NCBI GenBank assembly: GCA_000496475.1
Contig: AYMW01000001.1
Coordinates: forward strand, 407,008-471,007
Length of the DNA: 64,000 nucleotides
Source of the DNA: Betaproteobacteria bacterium MOLA814
Lineage (GTDB): Bacteria; Pseudomonadota; Gammaproteobacteria; Burkholderiales; Burkholderiaceae_C
Direction: 5' to 3'
The position numbers were made by a program, and so were the translations under genes. Positions 17,406-27,759 of the stretch are shown one piece after another. The notes under the pieces were generated by a model that was given only the letters and a program-made list of their open reading frames with translations, was not told where the DNA came from and ran no database searches. The first letter of the stretch is position 1. Every line of letters starts with the position of its first letter.

Positions 17406-18959
17406 ATGCACCGCCCTTCATTACAAGACGAAACCGCCGCACGCTCCTATGATTTGGTTGTAGTTGGAGGTGGCGCAACCGGCTTAGGCGTGGCGCTAGA
17501 TGCAAGCCTGCGAGGCTTGTCTGTCGCTTTATTTGAATCAAATGACTTTGCCAGCGGCACTTCTAGCCGAGCAACCAAACTGCTGCATGGTGGCGTACGC
17601 TATTTGGCACAAGGCAACATAGCCTTGGTACGCGAGGCCTTAGCGGAACGCAAGACCATCATGCATATCGCGCCTCACTTGGCGCAACCCTTGGCATTTG
17701 TCATGCCGTCAAAAAGCATCGCGCACAAAGCCTTTTACGGCATTGGCCTTAAGCTGTACGACTTGCTTGCAGGCAAGCAGGGACTAGGCGCCACTACTTT
17801 TTTATCTCAAACACAAACCCACAGTGCGCTACCAGGTATGCAACCCACTGCTGCGGCTGGCGGCGTGAAATACTGGGATGGTCAATTTGACGACGCACGC
17901 TTGGCTGTGTCGTTGGCCACAACAGCGCAGCAAGCTGGCGCTGTTATACGCAACCATACAGCCGTCACCAAACTCACCGCTACACCCAATGCTGATCATC
18001 GCTTTAGCATTGAGCTGCGCGACACCTTAACGGGTGACGTCAACAGCGTCACGACGCAATGTGTGGTCAATGCTGCCGGCGTGTGGGTAGACACAGTTCG
18101 CCAGCTGGTGAGCGGCGACAACTCGCCCGCTATGGTTTCCCCCAGCCAAGGTGTGCACTTGGTTGTGTCACGCGACTTGCTGGCGACAGACCATGCACTT
18201 TTAATTCCTAAAACAGACGACGGTAGGGTGCTGTTTACAGTGCCGTGGCTGGGCTCAATTATTTTAGGTACAACAGATACACCTCGCAGCGATGCGCCGC
18301 GTGAGCCCAAGGCGTTTGACCACGAAGTCGATTTTATTTTGCGCGAAGCCAGCAAACTACTCATTCGTCCTGTCACTGCGGCGGATGTAAAAAGTGTCTG
18401 GGTAGGCTTGCGCCCGTTGGTCAAACCGCTGACAACGGCCAAAGGCGGCACCAAAACCATTTCCCGCGAACACACAATTGTGGCAAACGACAATGGCTTA
18501 ATTACAGTCACGGGTGGCAAGTGGACCACCTACCGTGTCATGGCCGAAGAGGTCATCCAATCGGCCATTGAACACAAGTTTGTCAACACCACAGCACCTT
18601 GCAGCACAGCGACCCACCGTTTACTTGGTGCGCCTAACGCCCGCGAATTAACACCTATCAACCAAGCGCCGGGGCCACACTTATTCGGTACAGAATTGGC
18701 CGAAGTCAACAAATTGCCGGGAGCGAACAACCACATTGGTATGGGGCTAACTGAGGCCATGGTGCGTTACTGCGTACAACGTGAGTTTGCCGTTACCGTA
18801 GAAGACATGTTGGCCAGGCGCTGGCGCAGTTTATTTTTAGATGCGCGTGTTGCCAAACAGATGGCACCTCAGGTGGCCACAATTTTGCAAAGTGAGACAG
18901 CCATTGATCCGCAGCTGGGTGCGTTTGAAGCCCTGTGCGACCAATATACGCTGGCGTAA
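17406..18959 (+). CDS. glpD: Glycerol-3-phosphate dehydrogenase, FAD-dependent
   Basis: A 517-residue respiratory flavoenzyme oxidising sn-glycerol 3-phosphate to dihydroxyacetone phosphate and passing electrons to quinone at the inner membrane. It has an N-terminal FAD fold (DLVVVGGGATGLGVALDA), GTSSRATKLLHGGVRYL, LLIPKTDDGRVLFTVPW and the C-terminal VTGGKWTTYRVMAEE. The ATG at 17406 is preferred to an upstream TTG at 17370. It follows glpV by 128 bases and ends two bases before the convergent modE stop. Confidence 0.96.
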   Translation: MHRPSLQDETAARSYDLVVVGGGATGLGVALDASLRGLSVALFESNDFASGTSSRATKLLHGGVRYLAQGNIALVREALAERKTIMHIAPHLAQPLAFVMPSKSIAHKAFYGIGLKLYDLLAGKQGLGATTFLSQTQTHSALPGMQPTAAAGGVKYWDGQFDDARLAVSLATTAQQAGAVIRNHTAVTKLTATPNADHRFSIELRDTLTGDVNSVTTQCVVNAAGVWVDTVRQLVSGDNSPAMVSPSQGVHLVVSRDLLATDHALLIPKTDDGRVLFTVPWLGSIILGTTDTPRSDAPREPKAFDHEVDFILREASKLLIRPVTAADVKSVWVGLRPLVKPLTTAKGGTKTISREHTIVANDNGLITVTGGKWTTYRVMAEEVIQSAIEHKFVNTTAPCSTATHRLLGAPNARELTPINQAPGPHLFGTELAEVNKLPGANNHIGMGLTEAMVRYCVQREFAVTVEDMLARRWRSLFLDARVAKQMAPQVATILQSETAIDPQLGAFEALCDQYTLA

Positions 18960-18960
18960 C

Positions 18961-19731
18961 CTAGCCCAACAGGCCTATCACCACCGCATTTTCATCGACG
19001 GCGACCATCACAGGCTGTTTGTTTTTTAAACTGCCAGTAGCGTCGGCAAAACCGGCCAGCTGAATGCCCGTTGAGAGCTCAACGTTGACTTGCCTATCGT
19101 CTGTTACGCGCCCGCCGCGCCGAACTGTACCCGTCAATACGTTGATACCGCCCACGGCCACAATCGTGGGAGCTACAACAACGGCTGCAGCCTTGCACAT
19201 AGCCAGCACGCGCATGCCCTTGACCAATCCCAGCAATTGCAGGCTCTCTGAGGTGATGCGCGACTTCAAAACTTGTGCATTCGCCAGCGCCAACACCACC
19301 AGCACGGCGCCCTGCGTTCGCGTAATGCACGTCACTGTGCAGGGCAATTGGTTGCGCATGCTGGTTCTTAAACCCACGCCGGCAATGCCAGACAAATTGA
19401 GGCTGCTCATCCGTTTGTCTGCGCGCATAGCTTGCAAAGCTTGATCACGTGCGGCGTTCAACAAATCTGCTGCTTGTAGCACCTGCAGCCCCTCGGGTGT
19501 TAAGCGTGCCCCTCCCCCGCCAGCCCCACCCACAACTTTTTCAATCAATGCTTTGCCAGCCAAATTACCCAATATCTCAACCGCCTGCCAAGCCGCTTTG
19601 TAGCTCACGCCGTTGGCACGTGCAGCCTGAGAAATAGAGCCTACTTGCTGTATGGAGCGCAATACCTCCACGCGCTTGTCTGTCATGACGCTGGCGAGCA
19701 CTGTTTCAAACTGAATGCCATTTGTTCGCAT
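18961..19731 (-). CDS. modE: Molybdate-responsive transcriptional regulator ModE
   Basis: A 256-residue protein, close in length to E. coli ModE. The N-terminal LysR-type helix-turn-helix is SIQQVGSISQAARANGVSYKAAWQAVEIL, followed by VGGAGGGGARLTPEG. Two C-terminal molybdate-binding TOBE/Mop repeats follow (LNLSGIAGVGLRTSMRNQL and VELSTGIQLAGFADATG). The start at 19731 is chosen because upstream residues do not match the family. It is divergent from modABC, with a palindrome between them. Confidence 0.92.
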   Translation of the reverse strand: MRTNGIQFETVLASVMTDKRVEVLRSIQQVGSISQAARANGVSYKAAWQAVEILGNLAGKALIEKVVGGAGGGGARLTPEGLQVLQAADLLNAARDQALQAMRADKRMSSLNLSGIAGVGLRTSMRNQLPCTVTCITRTQGAVLVVLALANAQVLKSRITSESLQLLGLVKGMRVLAMCKAAAVVVAPTIVAVGGINVLTGTVRRGGRVTDDRQVNVELSTGIQLAGFADATGSLKNKQPVMVAVDENAVVIGLLG

Positions 19732-19758
19732 CGCTGGCTTTCTTAAAGATTGGCATAG

Positions 19759-19781
19759 CGCTATTCTTTTATAAAATAGCG
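19759..19781. promoter_or_regulatory. Candidate ModE operator
   Basis: CGCTATT (19759-19765) and AATAGCG (19775-19781) are a perfect inverted repeat separated by nine A/T-rich bases, in the short gap between the divergent modE and modA starts. The arrangement resembles the CGTTATATA-type ModE site of E. coli. A site here would let molybdate-bound ModE repress modABC and itself. Confidence 0.65.
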
Positions 19782-19785
19782 TGAT

Positions 19786-20619
19786 ATGCTGGTTATTCAT
19801 TTTAAACACAGCGCTTTTATTGATTACGTGCCGATCTACACAGTTTTACAACAGCTCTTTTTACGACAGCTTTGCACATGGCGGATTCAGGCTGCTTGTA
19901 GCATTGCGCTGTGCGCTTTCAATGTTCAGGCAGGTGAGGTTCGCGTTGCAACAGCCGCCAATTTCACAGCCCCCATGAAGCTGATTGCCACCTATTTCGA
20001 ACGTGATACCGGACACACCGCCAAGCTGTCATTTGGTGCGACAGGCCAACTGTTTGCGCACATCAGCCATGGCGCACCCTTTGATGTGCTGATCGCAGCA
20101 GATGAATCCACGCCCAAGCAACTCATTGCCATTGGCTTAGGCGTGGCAGACTCAAGCTTTACTTATGCCATAGGCACATTGGTATTGTGGAGTGCCAACC
20201 CAACCCTCATCAACAACAGCAGCCAGATCTTATACAGCGGGAAATTTGGCAAAATTGCCATCGCATCACCCACGCTGGCGCCATATGGACTGGCCGCCAT
20301 GCAAGTCATCAAGCAACTGGGCGTAACAAGCATGGTCACACCAAAACTGGTGGAAGGTGCCAGCATAGGCCAAACATTTCAATTTGTTGCGTCAGGCAAC
20401 GCAAGCTTAGGCTTTGTGGCACTGTCACAAGTGCGCAGCAATGGCGTGATTCAAAACGGCTCGGCATGGATGGTACCGGCCAACTTGCACGCACCCATCA
20501 GGCAAGATGCGGTGTTGCTAACTGCTGGCAAAGACAACCAGGCAGCACAGGCTTTCTTAACGTACTTGCGCAGCGACACGGCAGCAGCTGTGATACGTCA
20601 TTTTGGCTACGGCTTGTAA
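19786..20619 (+). CDS. modA: Molybdate ABC transporter substrate-binding protein ModA
   Basis: A periplasmic molybdate/tungstate binding protein, 277 residues from the ATG at 19786. The signal peptide region ([20 protein letters not shown]) lies unusually far in, near residue 50, so the true start may be the GTG at 19828 or another alternative start. The mature sequence begins [14 protein letters not shown] and contains [20 protein letters not shown] and DVLIAADES, typical of ModA. Gene order is modA-modB-modC. Confidence 0.9.
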   Translation: MLVIHFKHSAFIDYVPIYTVLQQLFLRQLCTWRIQAACSIALCAFNVQAGEVRVATAANFTAPMKLIATYFERDTGHTAKLSFGATGQLFAHISHGAPFDVLIAADESTPKQLIAIGLGVADSSFTYAIGTLVLWSANPTLINNSSQILYSGKFGKIAIASPTLAPYGLAAMQVIKQLGVTSMVTPKLVEGASIGQTFQFVASGNASLGFVALSQVRSNGVIQNGSAWMVPANLHAPIRQDAVLLTAGKDNQAAQAFLTYLRSDTAAAVIRHFGYGL

Positions 20620-20630
20620 GGCGCGCGCAC

Positions 20631-21320
20631 ATGTTGGCACATATTGACCAAGAAGCGTGGCAAGCCATAGGCCTCACCCTTGAATTGGCCACAGTTACAA
20701 CCGTTGTCTTGTTGATACTGGCTACGCCGCTGGCATGGTGGCTGTCGCAAACCCAATCTACATGGCGTGCAGCCGTTAGCGCTTTGGTTACCCTGCCCTT
20801 GGTGCTGCCGCCTACTGTGTTGGGGTTTTACCTGCTTGTGGCGCTGGGGCCACATGGCTGGCTGGGTATGCTCACGCAGTCCATGGGTTTGGGGTTGTTG
20901 TCGTTCTCGTTTTCAGGCTTGTTAATTGGCTCTGTCATTTTCTCCTTACCCTTTGCCGTACAGCCCATTCAGTATGCTTTTCAGGCCATGGGCAGACGGC
21001 CTATGGAAGTGGCTTCCACACTGCGTGCCACGCCTTTAGATGCTTTTTTTACAGTCGCACTGCCAATGGCGAAACCTGGTTTACTCACCGCAACCGTTTT
21101 GAGCTTTGCGCATACGGTGGGCGAGTTTGGCGTGGTGTTGATGATTGGCGGCAACATCCCGGGGGAAACCCGGGTGGTATCGACTCAAATTTATGGCCAT
21201 GTAGAGGCCATGCAATACACCCAAGCGCACTGGTTATCAGGTGTCATGGTGGTATTTTCATTTACTGTGTTGATTGCGTTGGCGTTGCTGAACAAACGCC
21301 CTGAACAAGCAGCGGTCTGA
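20631..21320 (+). CDS. modB: Molybdate ABC transporter permease ModB
   Basis: A 229-residue permease of the CysTW/ModB family with five or six helices. The EAA-type loop is [30 protein letters not shown], and [19 protein letters not shown] is a ModB hallmark. The frame is open back to 20187 inside modA, but the ATG at 20631, 12 bases after the modA stop, gives the family N-terminus ([14 protein letters not shown]). Confidence 0.93.
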   Translation: MLAHIDQEAWQAIGLTLELATVTTVVLLILATPLAWWLSQTQSTWRAAVSALVTLPLVLPPTVLGFYLLVALGPHGWLGMLTQSMGLGLLSFSFSGLLIGSVIFSLPFAVQPIQYAFQAMGRRPMEVASTLRATPLDAFFTVALPMAKPGLLTATVLSFAHTVGEFGVVLMIGGNIPGETRVVSTQIYGHVEAMQYTQAHWLSGVMVVFSFTVLIALALLNKRPEQAAV

Positions 21321-21325
21321 CACGC

Positions 21326-22405
21326 ATGCACGCATTAGAACTCTCGCTCACATTAACCAGACCTGCTTTTAAACTGGCGGTCGACCTGCGATTGCCCGCA
21401 CACGGTGTCACTGTCTTGTTTGGGCCATCAGGATCTGGCAAAACAACTTTGTTGCGGTGTGTTGCAGGCTTGGAGCGAGCCACAGGACGAATTGCCATCG
21501 GCGACACGCTGTGGCAAGACGACAAGCGTGCTCACTTCACCCCCACTTGGCAACGTGCAGTTGGTTTTGTATTTCAAGAGGCCAGCTTGTTTGAGCACAT
21601 GAATGTGCAGGCCAACCTCAACTACGGCATCAAACGAGACGGCCAAACTGGGGGGCAGGCCGCGCTACAAGCCGCCATTGAGCTGCTGGGAATAGGCCCC
21701 TTGCTAAAGCGTACAACTGACAACCTGTCTGGTGGCGAGCGCCAGCGTGTAGCCATCGCCAGAGCGCTTGCCATGCAGCCCCGCATACTGCTGCTGGACG
21801 AGCCACTGGCATCGCTTGATCAAGCCAAACGACAAGATATATTGCCGTGGCTAGAACGCTTGCACCGTGAGTTACGCATACCCGTGCTGTACGTGACGCA
21901 TGCCATGGATGAGCTGGCCCGTTTGGGCGATCACGTTGTGCTGCTAGAGGACGGTCGAGTGCAGGCACACGGCAGCGTGGCGCAGGTGCTGTCTAACGCA
22001 GACATTGCCACCTCATTGGGGGCATTGGCCGGGGCAATGTTGGCGGGAATGGTGTGTGAGGACAACGCCCAGTTCCATTTGACGCGTATCGACGTTGGCA
22101 ACGCCTCACTGTGGTTACGCAGCCAAAACCTGCACATCGGCAGCACAGTACGCTTGCACATACACGCCAACGACGTGAGCCTTTCGCTGGCAGAGCCCAC
22201 CAACAGTTCCATACAAAACTGTATTCCCGGCACCATTACGGGCATCACCAGCGATACCCACCCAGCGCACGCCATTGTCACTATTGGCCACGGGGAGCAA
22301 CGTTTGTTGTCACGCGTCACACAACGCGCAGTAGCCGCGCTTCACCTACAAGTAGGCTCACCCGTTTGGTGCCAAATAAAGGCAGTGGCACTGGCTGGAC
22401 GTTAA
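21326..22405 (+). CDS. modC: Molybdate ABC transporter ATP-binding protein ModC
   Basis: A 359-residue ATPase beginning six bases after modB. Walker A GPSGSGKTT, signature LSGGERQRVAIARAL, Walker B ILLLDEP and H-loop VTHAMDEL are intact. The C-terminal ~65 residues form a Mop/TOBE molybdate-binding domain (NCIPGTITGITSDTHPAHAIV). It powers molybdate import for molybdoenzymes; none is encoded in this window. Confidence 0.95.
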   Translation: MHALELSLTLTRPAFKLAVDLRLPAHGVTVLFGPSGSGKTTLLRCVAGLERATGRIAIGDTLWQDDKRAHFTPTWQRAVGFVFQEASLFEHMNVQANLNYGIKRDGQTGGQAALQAAIELLGIGPLLKRTTDNLSGGERQRVAIARALAMQPRILLLDEPLASLDQAKRQDILPWLERLHRELRIPVLYVTHAMDELARLGDHVVLLEDGRVQAHGSVAQVLSNADIATSLGALAGAMLAGMVCEDNAQFHLTRIDVGNASLWLRSQNLHIGSTVRLHIHANDVSLSLAEPTNSSIQNCIPGTITGITSDTHPAHAIVTIGHGEQRLLSRVTQRAVAALHLQVGSPVWCQIKAVALAGR

Positions 22406-22751
22406 TGCGAACTGCTAGGGCTGCCCGCCTAATTCGCTGGTGCAGCACCACATTGCCAACTGACCAGCCCTTGCAAACATACCAACCAGCTCAACGGCTT
22501 GTCAATCAAGCTTGAATCGCTTGAAGCGCTGGGGCGACAACCTTTTCGAATAGTAGTGAAAAAATTGCGGACCTGTCACCTACCGAATGGGCAACAGATG
22601 CATGTGGTACGGTGCGCCCGTCCAACAGGGGCAACATGCACGCCCATCAATGCCAGCCTTGCTGCGTCAACATCACAAGCTCAAGCAATTGAAACGTCTG
22701 AATTGCAATGCAGCGATTGTGGCAAGTCGAACTGAGCCGCTGCTCAGACTC
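22406..22751. other. Intergenic stretch without a recognisable gene
   Basis: The 346 bases between modC and the convergent acyl-CoA synthetase contain only short frames. One from TTG 22499 to 22735 (78 codons) ends in a Cys-x2-Cys motif (LQCSDCGKSN), but it has no clear ribosome site and no family resemblance. I see no tRNA, repeat or strong terminator here; it may hold remnants of a decayed gene. Confidence 0.4.
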
Positions 22752-24494
22752 CTATGTGCGACTGCTGGCCAACTCAAGCACCATGGCATCGCGCATTTCA
22801 AATTTTTTAGGCTTACCCGTAACAGTCATCGGAAAAGCATCGACGCACTTGACATAGCGTGGAATTTTGTAATGGGCGATTTGATCTTTGCAAAATAGCT
22901 TGACATCACCTAGTGTGACCAACTCACCATGCCGTGGAATGATCCAGGCACAAACCTCTTCGCCATATTTATGGTCGGGCACGCCGAACACTTGCACATC
23001 GGCAATATTGGGGTGGCGAAACAAAAACTCTTCCACCTCACGTGGATAAATGTTCTCGCCGCCTCTTACGACCATGTCCTTCAATCTGCCAACAATGCTG
23101 CAGTAGCCGTCAGTGTCCACAACGGCTAGGTCTCCCGTGTGCATCCAATCATCTTGAATCGCATCAGCTGTTCTGACCTCATCGCCCCAGTAGCCGGTCA
23201 TAACGGCGTAACCCTTGGTGCACAACTCCCCTTTTTCCCCAACAGCCACAACCTGGCCATGCTCATCGATAATTTTGACCTCTAAGTGGGGCATGACCCG
23301 CCCCACTGTGGACACACGCTTATCAAGCGGGTCATCGGTTGAACTTTGAAATGACACGGGGCTGGTCTCTGTCATACCGTATGAGATGGTGACGTCAGTC
23401 ATGTGCATGTCTTTGACCACACTCTCCATGGTCGCAATGGGACACAGCGCCCCGGCCATGATGCCTGTTCGCAATGTGGACAAATCGTAGTCGGAGAAGC
23501 TTGGTACTGACAGCTCGGCAATAAACATGGTGGGCACACCGTGTAAAGCCGTACACGATTCATCACTGACTGCTTTTAGAGTTGCTGCAGGGTCAAACGC
23601 CTCGCCCGGAAAGACCATGCTGGCGCCCACACTCGTGCAGGCCAAGACTGACAAAACCATGCCAAAGCAGTGGTACAAAGGCACTGGCACACACAGCCTA
23701 TCAAGCGCAGTCAGCTTCATCGCTTGCGCCACACACCACGCGTTGTTGACCACATTGTGGTGGCTCAGTGTGGCCCCTTTGGGGTGACCAGTGGTACCAC
23801 TTGTAAACTGAATATTGATGTCGTCATGCGCATTAAGACCTAACTCAATCGCGTTGATACGATCAACAGACTCTGGTCCTATTGGGCGCATCAAATCACT
23901 GTAATTCAGCATGCCGGGTGAGTGTTCATCGCCCATGCGAACCACCCAGCGCAAACTGGGCAATTGCTTCGCATGAAGGTGTCCTGGCTCGGCCGAATAC
24001 AGCTCTGGCGCCAAGGTGTACATCATGTCGATGTAATCACTTTGCTTAAAGCCCTGGGCCAATATCAAGGCCTTCATGTCTACGGTATTCAACGCATAGG
24101 ACAACTCTGAAACTCGGTAAGCGGGATTGATATTGACCAAAATAATGCCAACTTTGGCGGTTGCAAACTGCACCACCACCCACTCACTGCGGTTGGGTGA
24201 CCAAATGCCAACCCTGTCCCCAGGCACCAGTCCAATAGCCAGTAAACCACTGGCCATAGCGTCAACTTGTTCTTGAAATTCTGACCAGGTCCAACGCACA
24301 CCTTGTTCAGAAAAAATGAAAGCGCTGCGTGGTCCACAGGCTTTCACCGTGTGCGCAAGCAGTTCAGACACCGTGAGTTGCAACAATGGCTGCGCTCGCG
24401 ACCCAACTACATAAGACAAGCCATCAATAGGCAACTGATCATCTGCGTGCAGCTTACTTGCACCGAGCTCTGTCGGGGGGGCAACTTGTGACAT
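22752..24494 (-). CDS. Acyl-CoA synthetase (AMP-binding, FadD-like)
   Basis: A 580-residue adenylate-forming enzyme activating a carboxylic acid with ATP and CoA. The P-loop-like motif is [20 protein letters not shown], with A5 [13 protein letters not shown]7-A8 [23 protein letters not shown] and [15 protein letters not shown], and the catalytic Lys in [13 protein letters not shown]. The ATG at 24494 has a GGAGACC ribosome site just upstream; in-frame ATGs at 24518 and 24527 lack one. It resembles medium/long-chain fatty acyl-CoA synthetases; the true substrate cannot be read from sequence. Confidence 0.9.
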   Translation of the reverse strand: MSQVAPPTELGASKLHADDQLPIDGLSYVVGSRAQPLLQLTVSELLAHTVKACGPRSAFIFSEQGVRWTWSEFQEQVDAMASGLLAIGLVPGDRVGIWSPNRSEWVVVQFATAKVGIILVNINPAYRVSELSYALNTVDMKALILAQGFKQSDYIDMMYTLAPELYSAEPGHLHAKQLPSLRWVVRMGDEHSPGMLNYSDLMRPIGPESVDRINAIELGLNAHDDINIQFTSGTTGHPKGATLSHHNVVNNAWCVAQAMKLTALDRLCVPVPLYHCFGMVLSVLACTSVGASMVFPGEAFDPAATLKAVSDESCTALHGVPTMFIAELSVPSFSDYDLSTLRTGIMAGALCPIATMESVVKDMHMTDVTISYGMTETSPVSFQSSTDDPLDKRVSTVGRVMPHLEVKIIDEHGQVVAVGEKGELCTKGYAVMTGYWGDEVRTADAIQDDWMHTGDLAVVDTDGYCSIVGRLKDMVVRGGENIYPREVEEFLFRHPNIADVQVFGVPDHKYGEEVCAWIIPRHGELVTLGDVKLFCKDQIAHYKIPRYVKCVDAFPMTVTGKPKKFEMRDAMVLELASSRT

Positions 24495-24733
24495 AGGTCT
24501 CCAGCGTTGAGTCGTCATGTACGACATATTAATAGCAGTTAATCAAACAAGCCACAAACCACGTGACATCAACTGATCTTTACACGCTGAAACCACTGGC
24601 AATAGAAGAGGCAGCACCTATGTCAATGAGATTCAAGCCCCTCAATAACGAACAAAGGTGTTAAATTAAATGGTTGTAATGAACACGTCGGCATCAAAAT
24701 TGTGCTGGCAACGTCTGTGTATGTGGAGTAAGT

Positions 24734-25522
24734 ATGAACAATGACACGCGCTTTAATGTCGAACTGCCGGATGCACCTGCCAACATGGATGACACCGAAT
24801 GGCAAGCCCGACTTGAGCTGGCATTGGCCTACCGCCTCGTCGATTACTACGGCTGGACAAGTGTGGTGTACAACCACATTACCTTGCAGATCCCTGGTAC
24901 AGCGCATTTGCTGATTAACCCGTTTGGCTTGCGCTACGACGAAGTGCGTGCCAGTGACTTGGTCAAAATAGATTTAGATGGCAACATACTGTCGGCTACC
25001 GACTGGCCAGTGAACTTGGCGGGTTATGTCATTCACTCGACCATCCACCGCGCTCGTCCTGACTTGCACTGCGTGCTGCATACACATGAATCCATGTCGC
25101 AAAGCTTATGCGCCACAAACAGCAAAGTCATTCCTTTAACCCAAGAAGGCTGCCAGTTCTATGAGCGTGTTGGTTACCACGACTTTCAAGGTATTGTGCT
25201 GGACGGCAGCGAAGGCCCACAGATCATCGAAGCGCTTGGTCAAGACAACCACACCTTGGTGCTGCACAACCATGGTTTGATAACAGCAGGTTCAAATGCC
25301 GCATGGGCAGTGATTCGCCATTACGCATTCATCAGAAATGCTGAAGTGCAAATGCGCGCCATGGCAACTGGCCAGATCAAACAGCCATCTGTTCAAGCAA
25401 TGGAAAGAACTAGAGAGCAATTTGAGGGTGGGTCTGCTCAAGCCAACGCCAAGGTCAGACACCCAGAGTGGTCAGCTTGGATGCGTTTAATCGACGGCAT
25501 AGACCCGTCATGGAAATACTAG
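24734..25522 (+). CDS. Class II aldolase/adducin family protein
   Basis: A 262-residue protein with a GGAG site five bases before the ATG. The zinc-binding histidines of class II aldolases are visible in LHTHESMSQSLCA, with a later LHNHGLITAG motif; GWTSVVYNHITLQIPG is the usual N-terminal phosphate-loop region. Long class II aldolase homologues of this kind are common in proteobacteria with unassigned substrates. Monocistronic; convergent with the blh end of the carotenoid operon. Confidence 0.88.
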   Translation: MNNDTRFNVELPDAPANMDDTEWQARLELALAYRLVDYYGWTSVVYNHITLQIPGTAHLLINPFGLRYDEVRASDLVKIDLDGNILSATDWPVNLAGYVIHSTIHRARPDLHCVLHTHESMSQSLCATNSKVIPLTQEGCQFYERVGYHDFQGIVLDGSEGPQIIEALGQDNHTLVLHNHGLITAGSNAAWAVIRHYAFIRNAEVQMRAMATGQIKQPSVQAMERTREQFEGGSAQANAKVRHPEWSAWMRLIDGIDPSWKY

Positions 25523-25536
25523 CAACCCAGCCGACC

Positions 25537-26511
25537 CTAGGTCTTTGCTGGCTTGTTAGCCAGCCAGCCAGAGCAACGGCTAACCAGTATTAAATGGGGA
25601 AAGGTCACAGCTGTCAGACCTATCAACACAGCGCTCAACAACACCGACTGGTCAACGCCTTGTACAACCTGTCCGCTGTGTTCGTTCAACCCTAGCCACA
25701 AATAATAGACGAGGCCAAACAACAGGGCGGCTGTAGCCACACAGGTCAGCAACAATGGCATAAATGTAATGCGGCCCCACATACGGTGGTTGGATTGTGA
25801 GCCTGATGAAAAGGGTTGCTTAAACGCTGGCTTGGCAGCATTCAGCTCGACACGCTGCATGTGCTCAACAGCGTGGAACAACCCAAAATACAGCGCGAAC
25901 GCGGCCATAGGTGATAACGCAAGATTCAATACCAACACAGCGCCCACCTCATTTAAAACTTGTTGTCGCAGCACATCTTGGCGCAACACCACCAGCGACA
26001 AGCCGCACAAGCCAAGCCAAGCCCAAGCAAGCGTTTGCCAAGCCATAGATACCCAAGCAGCGTCACCACCAACGACCAGCGGCAAGATGTTGTTGAGTTC
26101 ATGTGCAGACACCAGTGCAGGCAACATGACCGGAGCGCCACCAACTATCAGGCGTTTAACCACCACTGCGTTGGCCCAACGTCCGTATGGCTCGCCGAAA
26201 TGCCACACTGACATACCGAGCAACAGCATGACCATTAATTTGCCACTCAACACACACAGCGTGGCGACAGCAACAGCGCTCAACAGGTACAACAACAACA
26301 TGCCAATTAAGCGGCGAAGCTGTGGGAACTCACGTTGCAACATCAAAATATCTAGGGCGCCATGAAAGAAGCCAGTCGAGAGGCTCAGACCTAAAAACAA
26401 CCACAAGCCAGCTTGCTTAAACATGTGTTCGACGACAACCAGCGAGGCTAGTGCGAGCAGACCTGCAGCAATTTTTCCAATACTGGGTTTGAATGAGATG
26501 TGCTGCAACAT
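25537..26511 (-). CDS. blh: Beta-carotene 15,15'-dioxygenase, Brp/Blh family
   Basis: A 324-residue membrane enzyme with about eight hydrophobic segments that cleaves beta-carotene into two retinals. Conserved iron-binding histidines appear in FHGALDILML, WHFGEPYG and LFHAVEHMQR. Its ATG overlaps the crtY stop by one base (TGATG), indicating translational coupling. As last gene of the proteorhodopsin operon it provides the chromophore. Confidence 0.93.
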   Translation of the reverse strand: MLQHISFKPSIGKIAAGLLALASLVVVEHMFKQAGLWLFLGLSLSTGFFHGALDILMLQREFPQLRRLIGMLLLYLLSAVAVATLCVLSGKLMVMLLLGMSVWHFGEPYGRWANAVVVKRLIVGGAPVMLPALVSAHELNNILPLVVGGDAAWVSMAWQTLAWAWLGLCGLSLVVLRQDVLRQQVLNEVGAVLVLNLALSPMAAFALYFGLFHAVEHMQRVELNAAKPAFKQPFSSGSQSNHRMWGRITFMPLLLTCVATAALLFGLVYYLWLGLNEHSGQVVQGVDQSVLLSAVLIGLTAVTFPHLILVSRCSGWLANKPAKT

Positions 26512-27752
26512 CAGTGAAGCTTGCGTTGCAAGCGCGCAAACGAGGTGAGCACCGCCTGACGAATAAAAGGCAGCGGTGACAGCGTCATAGCAACCAACAG
26601 CCGTTGACGCAATGTTGACCTACCACTCAAAAATGCAGTCATGGTGGCGGTGTCTGTGCGCTCAAACATATGCATAAAATACCCAGAACTCTTGAGCCAA
26701 TTACGCGACAGCACACGTAAAAAAACGTCGTCCATCCATTGGTCTAATGGCGCGCGTACAAAACTAGGGGCTACCCACTGGTCTAGGTTCCCTGTTTGCA
26801 TAGCGACTGACAGCGATTGTGCAACACGCTGTGAATGCCCCAGTGTTTCTAAAAAAGCATAACCTGTCGAGGCGCGCAACGTCCCCGCACGCCGACCCAG
26901 CGCAACAACACGCTTACCGTGAACGGCACTGACCACACGATCTGCTTGCTTGCATAGCGCAGAGTCTAAGACTAGGTCAGAGTCCAGGTCTAGGGTCAAT
27001 GAGGCCTGTTCTCGGTACACCACCTTGTAGTCAGCCCCACCGACAGCTGTTTCAATGAATTGTGCCAATTCAGATTCGAAGTCTGGCTGAAAGCTCGCTG
27101 GAGAGATCCAAGTAGTTTCCAGCAAAGCAACTTTGGGGCTATAGGGCAGGACGTAGAAAAAATGCAAACCCTGCTCACTGGGATGAAAGTCCATCAACTC
27201 AACCGTGCTGCTGTCAAATACATCATGCGCTGTGTGTATTTCTACGCCGAGAAACTGCTGAACCAAACCATTGTCGGAGTGGCGTTTTTTAGGACGTGCA
27301 TCAAACACCCACTTGGCGACAAACACCTCACCATCGACAGTCTCCACAGTTGGCTCAGCCCCGTCCAGCACATGCTTGACACCTACGCCCAAACGCATTT
27401 GAACGTTGCTGCTGCCCGCAAGGGTTGCTTGAGCAGCTGTGTAGAACGCATCACTGTCAAGGCTGCAATAGTGAATGGCTTCGAGATCGTTCCGCGGTGA
27501 TGTGCCTTCGTGCACATGGTGTTGACCATGTTGCTGCACGCGCCACCGCTGCCAACGCTGGCGGACAAGCGATATGTATGGGTTGGGCGCTGTGTTAGGG
27601 GTTTGCCAAAAACTCCATGTGCGGTCACGCACGTAACACGCACGCTGCTCCAAGACCAATACCTGAAGGCTAGAAAATTCAGGCTTGGCCAACTCACATG
27701 CCAAAGCCAAGCCGCTCAGACCACCGCCAACAATAACGATGTCAAAGCTCAT
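26511..27752 (-). CDS. crtY: Lycopene beta-cyclase
   Basis: A 413-residue flavoprotein forming beta-carotene from lycopene. It has the N-terminal dinucleotide fold FDIVIVGGGLSGLALACELA, then YVRDRTWSFW and VFDARPK, typical of CrtY, and GRRAGTLRASTGYAF near the C-terminus. The start at 27752 is eight bases after the crtB stop; an in-frame TTG at 27773 would overlap crtB and is less likely. Confidence 0.93.
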   Translation of the reverse strand: MSFDIVIVGGGLSGLALACELAKPEFSSLQVLVLEQRACYVRDRTWSFWQTPNTAPNPYISLVRQRWQRWRVQQHGQHHVHEGTSPRNDLEAIHYCSLDSDAFYTAAQATLAGSSNVQMRLGVGVKHVLDGAEPTVETVDGEVFVAKWVFDARPKKRHSDNGLVQQFLGVEIHTAHDVFDSSTVELMDFHPSEQGLHFFYVLPYSPKVALLETTWISPASFQPDFESELAQFIETAVGGADYKVVYREQASLTLDLDSDLVLDSALCKQADRVVSAVHGKRVVALGRRAGTLRASTGYAFLETLGHSQRVAQSLSVAMQTGNLDQWVAPSFVRAPLDQWMDDVFLRVLSRNWLKSSGYFMHMFERTDTATMTAFLSGRSTLRQRLLVAMTLSPLPFIRQAVLTSFARLQRKLH

Positions 27753-27759
27753 TGGTGGT

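Noticed and set aside
20187..20630. Apparent N-terminal extension of modB
   Set aside because: This part overlaps modA in another frame and has no ModB similarity; the ATG at 20631 gives the family start.
22499..22735. Small frame ending in a Cys-x2-Cys motif
   Set aside because: TTG start, no ribosome site, no recognisable family; not supported as a gene.
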